DNA of 36,545 bases from Bryobacterales bacterium (GTDB lineage: Bacteria > Acidobacteriota > Terriglobia > Bryobacterales > Bryobacteraceae). Position 1 is the first letter of the stretch. Each line of letters opens with the position of its first letter. Positions 31,265 through 36,545 of the stretch are shown here, one piece after another. The position numbers were made by a program, and so were the translations under genes. The notes beneath the pieces are model-generated. The model searched no databases, had not been told where the DNA came from, and saw only the letters and a list, made by a program, of their open reading frames with translations. The stretch spans positions 8,228 through 44,772 of the forward strand of contig JAIXKK010000212.1 of NCBI GenBank assembly GCA_026954325.1. Direction: 5' to 3'.

Positions 31265-32113
31265 ATGCGGCTTCTTCCCAAACTGGCGGGTCCTGTCCTG
31301 GTGTTGACGGTATTGTCGCAGGCGCAAACATTGACTTCCGAGTACATTCGGTTGAACGGCCGCGTGATTAGCTCCATCCACAGCCCTCTCCAGGCGCTCA
31401 GCGACGTGCTGCCTGGAGTGCCATATTTCGAACTCGCGCATGTCATGCTCGAAAAGGGCATTACCACAGGGTGCAGCGCTGGGAGCCCCCCCCCCTACTG
31501 TCCCGCCGACCCGGTCACCAGAGGACAGATGGCTGCCTTCATTATCCGGTCGATATACTCCGCGTTGAAGGGTGACAGGGAGGCATTCACATGCTTCAAT
31601 CCGAGCAGTCCGGGGACGCAGGTTTCCTGCGACAGCATTTCTCCCTACTTCAATGACGTCCTGCCGGGAAACGTTTTTTACCGCTACGTTCAGAAACTCT
31701 ACCAGTTAGGGATAACAGCCGGGTGCCAAACCACCTCCTATTGCGTAAATGACCCCATCGCCAACGGCGCGTTGGCCGTCTTCGCCGTTCGCGCCCGGCA
31801 GATTGTGCAAAAGAATTGCGCAACATCCGTCGGCGCCAATGCGAATCAATTGAACCGTGACGCCTGCGATGCGACATTTTCCCCAACCGGTCCGCCCAGT
31901 TACCTGGACGTTCCCACGAGCCATCTCTGGTATAAGCATATCCAGTATGCGCGCGAGCAAAGCATAATTGTCAGCGAGCAGGTGCCGACATGCACCGCCG
32001 GACCCGGCTATTTCTGTCCCGAAATCCTGGCCGCACCATATAACGGGACCAGCACGCGCGCATACATGACGTACTACCTGGTTCGCGGAATCCTTGGAGA
32101 CTATTCATGGTGA
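31265..32113 (+). CDS. Secreted SLH-like repeat protein
   Basis: A 282-residue protein with signal peptide MRLLPKLAGPVLVLTVLSQAQ. Three repeats resemble S-layer homology modules: PYFELAHVMLEKGITTGC with DPVTRGQMAAFIIRS; VFYRYVQKLYQLGITAGC with NDPIANGALAVFAVR; LWYKHIQYAREQSIIV with TSTRAYMTYYLVRG. Each repeat has a conserved cysteine pair or near pair. SLH modules tie proteins to the cell wall or outer surface. AAAGGAGA precedes the ATG. A run of ten C (31486-31495) lies inside the first repeat and codes for Pro-Pro-Pro. It is followed at 86 nt by the amber-interrupted gene and then the YD-repeat gene, in the same direction. Confidence 0.8.
   Translation: MRLLPKLAGPVLVLTVLSQAQTLTSEYIRLNGRVISSIHSPLQALSDVLPGVPYFELAHVMLEKGITTGCSAGSPPPYCPADPVTRGQMAAFIIRSIYSALKGDREAFTCFNPSSPGTQVSCDSISPYFNDVLPGNVFYRYVQKLYQLGITAGCQTTSYCVNDPIANGALAVFAVRARQIVQKNCATSVGANANQLNRDACDATFSPTGPPSYLDVPTSHLWYKHIQYAREQSIIVSEQVPTCTAGPGYFCPEILAAPYNGTSTRAYMTYYLVRGILGDYSW
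31486..31495 (+). repeat. Ten-base C homopolymer inside a coding region
   Basis: Ten consecutive C, in the SLH-like gene, about 75 codons from its start. In this reading the frame is open. A slip of one base in either direction would cut the protein to its leader plus part of the first repeat. Runs of this length are the kind that vary by slippage in phase-variable surface genes, but they are also prone to sequencing error. Confidence 0.7.
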
Positions 32114-32199
32114 ACAGACGTCAGTCGTCACTGGATTCTCTGCCACTCTGGGCGACAGAAATCGGCAATCAACAGATCTTCAGGATTGGAGGATTCGGA

Positions 32200-32994
32200 A
32201 TGATCGTCCGCGCAGCGCTGCTCATACCACTATTGCTTCAGCAAACATTCGCCCAAGCTCCGCCAACGTCGGCTGTCAGCAGCGACCTGCTCTATTTCAA
32301 CCTGGCGCCTGGCCGGTACCGCGGTCTCGTCGAAGCACTGGGTGACAGGCTCGACAAGACCGGGCGGGAACGCGCCGTGCTCGCGGGAAGCCTCGACGAC
32401 TCCTCCGGAAGCAAGGCGTATGTGGTGACACGGGAGTTGAGCGGTAAGTTCCGCCTGGACGAAGCCTCGGGCACGTCGGTCTACACCATTGTGTTCGACG
32501 GAAAGGGGCTCACTGCCGGCAAGGGGGCGCCCAGCGCAGCCGACAACGATCGGATCGAAAGTTTGATCGCCGATTCCAGCTAGTATTTTCTCTACTCCGT
32601 GATCCGTGGACGGGGAAGCCGGTTGCTGGGACGAAGATTCCGGCTCGACGACGGCAAGGATTCCAAGTACACGGGGCCGTTCTACGACATCTTCGAACTA
32701 CTCACTCCGGCGGCGGGGCGTGCCGACGTGGCGCCCCGGCAAAAACACTACTATTTTGATAGCGCCTCAGGACTGCTCCAAAAGGTTCGCTACCTCGCAA
32801 AAAGCGGCAACAGCGATCTGACCGTCGAGACAGCATGGACCAATTGGCGGAGAGTCGATGGCCAGGCCGCGCCATCGGCGGTGACCAGGACCGAGAATGG
32901 CAAACTCGTCTTCACCTTTCGCGCCGCCTCTGTGACATTTTCACCCGCGCTGGCCGATTCCACTTTTTCTCCCATCGGGAGCGTCAAGCCTTGA
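32200..32994 (+). pseudogene. Secreted protein gene split by in-frame amber codon
   Basis: The frame opens at ATG 32200 (GGAGG seven bases upstream) with leader MIVRAALLIPLLLQQTFAQA. It runs to TAG at 32581-32583 after IADSS, then continues open in the same frame to TGA at 32992-32994 (YFLYSVIRGRG, RRFRLDDGKD, FYDIFELLTPAAGR, KHYYFDSASGLL, FSPIGSVKP). The two halves read as one protein of about 264 residues, so a point mutation to TAG is the simplest explanation. The second half has no ribosome site at its beginning. I do not recognise the family. It lies between the SLH-like gene and the YD-repeat gene (start 33017), so it may be part of a secreted complex with them. Confidence 0.7.
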
Positions 32995-33016
32995 ACGGCT
33001 CAAGGAGGAAGGATAC

Positions 33017-36000
33017 ATGAGAACGCTTAGACCATTGTGCCCGCTTTGGCCCATGTTGCTGCTGATCCTGGCCGGCCGCTTTCCGTGTCCGGCTCAACGG
33101 GTGCAGGAAACCTTCCCTCTCAACGGGCTGCGCCCCACCGGAAGTTACTCCCCCGGCGATACGGATACGGTGGATGTGGTGAACGGCTACGTTCATCTGG
33201 AAATACCATTGACGTCTCTGCCGCCCTCGCGCGGGAAGTTGAACATGGATTTGAAGCTGATCTATGATTCCGCCATCTACGATACGCAGTTCGTTATCAA
33301 GCCGTTCAATGGCCAGGACAAGTTGGTCGATTGGCTCGCACCCTCGCTCGCCGGCGGCTGGCACTACAACATGCAGGCGGGGCTCCAATACGAGGAAAGG
33401 CCGCTTCCACCAGGCGTCAACTTTTGTCAGGACCCGCAGCATTTCGAGGACTATCGGGTGTACAAAATGTCGGCTATCTTTCCCGATGGAAGCCGTCACT
33501 TACTGCGCCTGAAAGGATATCCTGACGTGGCGGGTGATGGCTACTATGCGATCCACCCCAACAAGATACGCCTGCCATGCGCGCCGGCAAACTCCGAGTT
33601 GCCGCCCCCGGGAAGACTGACGTATTTCACGGATGATGGAACCTATGTCAAGGTGATACTCGAGGACAGCCCATCCGGCTACGACTGGGCGCTACGACAA
33701 TGGACAATGTACTTTCCCGACGGAAGTTCCGTCGTCGGTAATAACGATCAGATTGCCCACATAGTCGACCCAAACGGAAACTGGGTGGTGGTCAGCAAGG
33801 TATTCGATCCACTGACGGGATTTCCAGTAACTCGATATCTATCTCTCAATCACGGGATCGACATCACCCACGGACTAGGCACCGATACAATCCGGCGCAA
33901 GGGTTACGGGGGCAGCACCGATCTCACCTGGACCGTGAATTGGGGATTAACCCCACAACTGACCCTGGGTTATCAATGCACGGGGGATCCCGTGCGGGAG
34001 ACGTGCTGGGATGATAAAACTCGGCACAATGTTGTCACATCCGTGCTGTTGCCTTCAGTCGGGACCACCACGGCGCTGCAATACAACTTTGCGTATGATG
34101 TCTCCAACTATGGTTGGGGTGAACTTCAACAGATCACATTCCCGTCCGACACGCCAGGGACCCCCAAGGTGGAATACGACTACCAGTACAAAGGCTACGT
34201 CAAACTCTATGAAGAGCGGCTTCGAAATCCTGTTGCCCATCGCAAATTGTATGACGGCGATCAACATGGCAGCACCAACCCGGAGATTTGGACCTACGTA
34301 ATTAACGGGGACTCCTCCACGATTACAGCCCCGGATGGAGGAGTGACAACGAACTTCTACTTCGATCGCCGGATTCTCTCCACCTGGTATCGTGGCCTCG
34401 TCTACCGCACTCTGGGGCCGCTGGGATCGGGGGTGATCCGGACCTGGGGCCGGAACAGGCCTTATTCCGTGGAGGATCAGGCCCAGGGCAATCCGTTTGT
34501 CAAGTCCGAGTTCCGGGTCACGGGGAACGCAAGCGCGCGGCAGAAGATGGCCGGCCGCACCTACTCCATCGATAAGAACGGCAACTTGATCGAACTGCGC
34601 GAATACGATTGGGAAAGCTATAACGTGAACGGCGCGCAGCCATCCGCGCCCGCTTTGAGAACGCTGACCAACTCCTACTATGTGACAACAGACACCGCCG
34701 ATGATGGTGGTGTCAGCCCCGCGGATTCCAATTCGGCCTATTGGAATGAACTCTCGCCTGCGAACCGTTCAGCCGTCAAACGGACCTCTATTCAGGAGGG
34801 CGCCGCCGGGCCGGTGGCCGCCTTCACGGAATATGCTTACGACGATCCGTTGACGAAGGGCAACGTCACACAGCAGCGCAGGTGGGATTCGCAACAATCC
34901 GCCGCTGTTCCGTCCACGTTCGATCTCAGCAACAGCGTGATTCGCGACACGCAGTACACGTCTTTCGGTAATCCATTGATTGTGAAGGACGAATGGCAAT
35001 ACGCCGACAGTTCGCGAGGATATACGGAGTATGCGTACGATGCCGGCATCCCCGGTTGTCCCTTTGGCAACGGAGCCCTTCTATACCCCACCACGGTCTA
35101 CACCGCCAGGACAACCGCTGTCCAGAGGCAGCAAAGCCTCTATTACGACTGTGCAACCGGCGCGGTCATCTCCAGCACCGATTTTCAGAGCCCGCAGAAC
35201 GTGACGACGATTCATTCTTACGACCTGCTGGGAAGACAGACCGCCGGCAACGAGGCGTCCCTCCGAAGTTCCTCCATGCAGTACGATGACGGAAAGCGGT
35301 GGCTGTGGAGCAAACAGGACCTGTACGCATTCAACGACGGCAGGTTCCAGAGAATGACCCATTTCGACTTTCTCGGACGGGTTCGCTTGCAGCGGAGCAC
35401 CGATGCCGGCGGAACAGCGCTGGATACCAATGGTGAGGTCCAGGGGGAAAAAGTGGAAACAAAGTACTACCGCTCCTACTCGGACGGCTTCAACTACGAG
35501 GCCACATCCAATCCGTATGCCTCGACCACACCGTCCGCCGGCCGCGGCTGGACTCGCATCAAGCGGGATAAGCTGGGAAGAGTCGTCGAGACAGAAACGT
35601 TTGATGGAAGCACCCCTCCCAGTCCGTGGGGAGTGAATACGGCATCGAGCGGCGTGGCAAAGATCGACTACGATTCCGAGGTTCAAGTGCAGACCGATCA
35701 GTGGCAGAAGACTCGCACCTTGAGATACGATGCGCTGGAGAGGCTGGCCCAGGTGACCGACGGCGCGGGAACAACCTACTACGCCTATGACGCGCTGGAC
35801 AACCTGACCTATGCCTGTCAGAACGGCACGCCCCCCGCCTCGGTTTGCACCGGCGGGCAAAAGCGCGCTTTTGTGTACTCCTCTCTGAAGCGCCTGGTGA
35901 GCGCCACCAACCCCGAGAGCGGCACAACCAACTACACTTACTATGACAATGGCCTCCTTCATACGAAAACCGACGCCCTTGGCAAAGTGGTCACTTACAA

Positions 36001-36545
36001 CTACGACGCGCTCAACCGGCTGACCACGAAATCGTACAGCGACGCAACGCCCGCGGTAACCTACACCTATGACAGCCCGTCGGTGCCCTACAGCCGCGGG
36101 CGGTTGACAAAGGTGAGCAGCACGGCCTCCACGACAGACTACGTGAGCTATGACGCGCTCGGCAGGGTCACCTCGAGCAAACAAACTTTGCCGGGGCAGC
36201 CGGCCTACACCTTCGGCTACGGTTACAGTCCCTTCGGCTTGAGCCAAATCACCTACCCATCGGGTCGAGTCATCTTCACGGCTTACGACGGAGCCGGCCG
36301 GCAGGCGGCGGTCTCTCAGCAGAAGAACAGCGCCGGCAGCCTCACGCTGCTGGCAGTGGCCCGATACGCGCCGCAAGGCACGTATTCCCGCCTGGACTAC
36401 GGGAACGGAGTGTGCGAGTGGGTCTGGTACAACGGCCGGATGCAGCCTTACGGCGCGGGAGTCCGCCGGTGGCCATCGGCATGGAACATGCCCTGCGACG
36501 ACCAGACCCCTTCGGAGACCTTCATCGCCCAGCACGGCTGGTCCT
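33017..36545 (+). CDS. Secreted YD/RHS-repeat protein, runs off the right edge
   Basis: An open frame of 1176 codons with no stop before the end of the window, so the protein is partial at its C-terminus. It starts at 33017 with AAGGAGGAAGG just upstream and a leader (MRTLRPLCPLWPMLLLILAG onward). The first ~880 residues are a large beta-rich region with many Tyr and Gly and no enzyme motif I can identify. From about residue 900, YD-type repeats appear: LRYDALERLAQVTD, YYAYDALDNLTYAC, YTYYDNGLLHTKTDALGK, YNYDALNRLTTKS, VSYDALGRVTSSKQ, TAYDGAGRQ. Such repeats build hollow shells in RHS and teneurin-like proteins, often with a variable toxin tip at the C-terminus. Any tip and immunity gene would lie beyond the window. 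Base use is more A/T-rich (ATA, AGA, ACA codons) than in the core genes. Confidence 0.85.
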   Translation, partial: MRTLRPLCPLWPMLLLILAGRFPCPAQRVQETFPLNGLRPTGSYSPGDTDTVDVVNGYVHLEIPLTSLPPSRGKLNMDLKLIYDSAIYDTQFVIKPFNGQDKLVDWLAPSLAGGWHYNMQAGLQYEERPLPPGVNFCQDPQHFEDYRVYKMSAIFPDGSRHLLRLKGYPDVAGDGYYAIHPNKIRLPCAPANSELPPPGRLTYFTDDGTYVKVILEDSPSGYDWALRQWTMYFPDGSSVVGNNDQIAHIVDPNGNWVVVSKVFDPLTGFPVTRYLSLNHGIDITHGLGTDTIRRKGYGGSTDLTWTVNWGLTPQLTLGYQCTGDPVRETCWDDKTRHNVVTSVLLPSVGTTTALQYNFAYDVSNYGWGELQQITFPSDTPGTPKVEYDYQYKGYVKLYEERLRNPVAHRKLYDGDQHGSTNPEIWTYVINGDSSTITAPDGGVTTNFYFDRRILSTWYRGLVYRTLGPLGSGVIRTWGRNRPYSVEDQAQGNPFVKSEFRVTGNASARQKMAGRTYSIDKNGNLIELREYDWESYNVNGAQPSAPALRTLTNSYYVTTDTADDGGVSPADSNSAYWNELSPANRSAVKRTSIQEGAAGPVAAFTEYAYDDPLTKGNVTQQRRWDSQQSAAVPSTFDLSNSVIRDTQYTSFGNPLIVKDEWQYADSSRGYTEYAYDAGIPGCPFGNGALLYPTTVYTARTTAVQRQQSLYYDCATGAVISSTDFQSPQNVTTIHSYDLLGRQTAGNEASLRSSSMQYDDGKRWLWSKQDLYAFNDGRFQRMTHFDFLGRVRLQRSTDAGGTALDTNGEVQGEKVETKYYRSYSDGFNYEATSNPYASTTPSAGRGWTRIKRDKLGRVVETETFDGSTPPSPWGVNTASSGVAKIDYDSEVQVQTDQWQKTRTLRYDALERLAQVTDGAGTTYYAYDALDNLTYACQNGTPPASVCTGGQKRAFVYSSLKRLVSATNPESGTTNYTYYDNGLLHTKTDALGKVVTYNYDALNRLTTKSYSDATPAVTYTYDSPSVPYSRGRLTKVSSTASTTDYVSYDALGRVTSSKQTLPGQPAYTFGYGYSPFGLSQITYPSGRVIFTAYDGAGRQAAVSQQKNSAGSLTLLAVARYAPQGTYSRLDYGNGVCEWVWYNGRMQPYGAGVRRWPSAWNMPCDDQTPSETFIAQHGWS

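Noticed and set aside
32581..32583. Amber codon read as pyrrolysine or another recoded residue
   Set aside because: No downstream recoding element or pyl genes are seen; a point mutation is simpler.
35081..36535. 484-codon minus-strand frame at the right end
   Set aside because: Antisense to the YD-repeat gene, whose frame shows repeated YD motifs; the minus frame shows none.
1..36545. CRISPR arrays, tRNA or rRNA genes
   Set aside because: No spaced direct repeats and no tRNA or rRNA signatures were found on either strand by reading.

Overview
The window is high-GC bacterial chromosome. Its families point to an Acidobacteriota, Bryobacterales/Solibacter-like soil bacterium: secreted ThuA and beta-helix proteins, a ceramidase-like protein, Tat-type leaders, PQQ-propeller remnants, a VIT/vWA protein, and a YD-repeat protein next to an SLH-like protein. 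This assignment is inference from family content; no rRNA or other marker gene is present. I found no tRNA, rRNA or CRISPR.

Layout. 1-792 holds no gene I can support. 793-3073 is a two-gene radical SAM operon. An IS4-type insertion sequence (3077-4816) sits between it and a convergent larA-type gene (4820-6082). The IS has perfect 15-bp inverted repeats and a perfect 10-bp target duplication that contains the stop codons of both neighbours. It carries a KTSC-domain gene beside a transposase that appears frameshifted. Then come a GNAT acetyltransferase, a heavily decayed PQQ-propeller pseudogene, a ThuA-domain protein, a large alpha/beta-hydrolase plus SGNH-hydrolase fusion, a PAP2 membrane phosphatase, a hydrolase remnant, a sugar-type formyltransferase, a papain-like cysteine protease and a VIT/vWA secreted protein (6.2-16.1 kb). 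Two tandem SDR dehydrogenases, endonuclease IV and a YceI protein follow (16.1-19.1 kb).

19.1-26.9 kb holds two Tat-leader, SelA-like PLP enzymes that are close paralogues. They flank an opposite-strand glutamate-1-semialdehyde-aminomutase-like gene. One paralogue heads an apparent operon with a CBM9-like and a beta-helix protein. The other follows formate dehydrogenase genes (cytochrome b subunit and fdhE) with no catalytic subunit in view. 26.9-31.0 kb has acylphosphatase, apt, a neutral-ceramidase-like protein, and an overlapping NlpC/P60 plus dipeptide epimerase pair that fits murein-peptide breakdown.

31.2 kb to the end is an accessory-looking, more A/T-rich cluster: an SLH-like secreted protein with a run of ten C, a secreted protein broken by an in-frame amber codon, and a very long YD/RHS-repeat secreted protein that runs off the right edge. 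Four loci are broken or decayed (transposase, PQQ gene, hydrolase remnant, amber gene), so the region is in active turnover.
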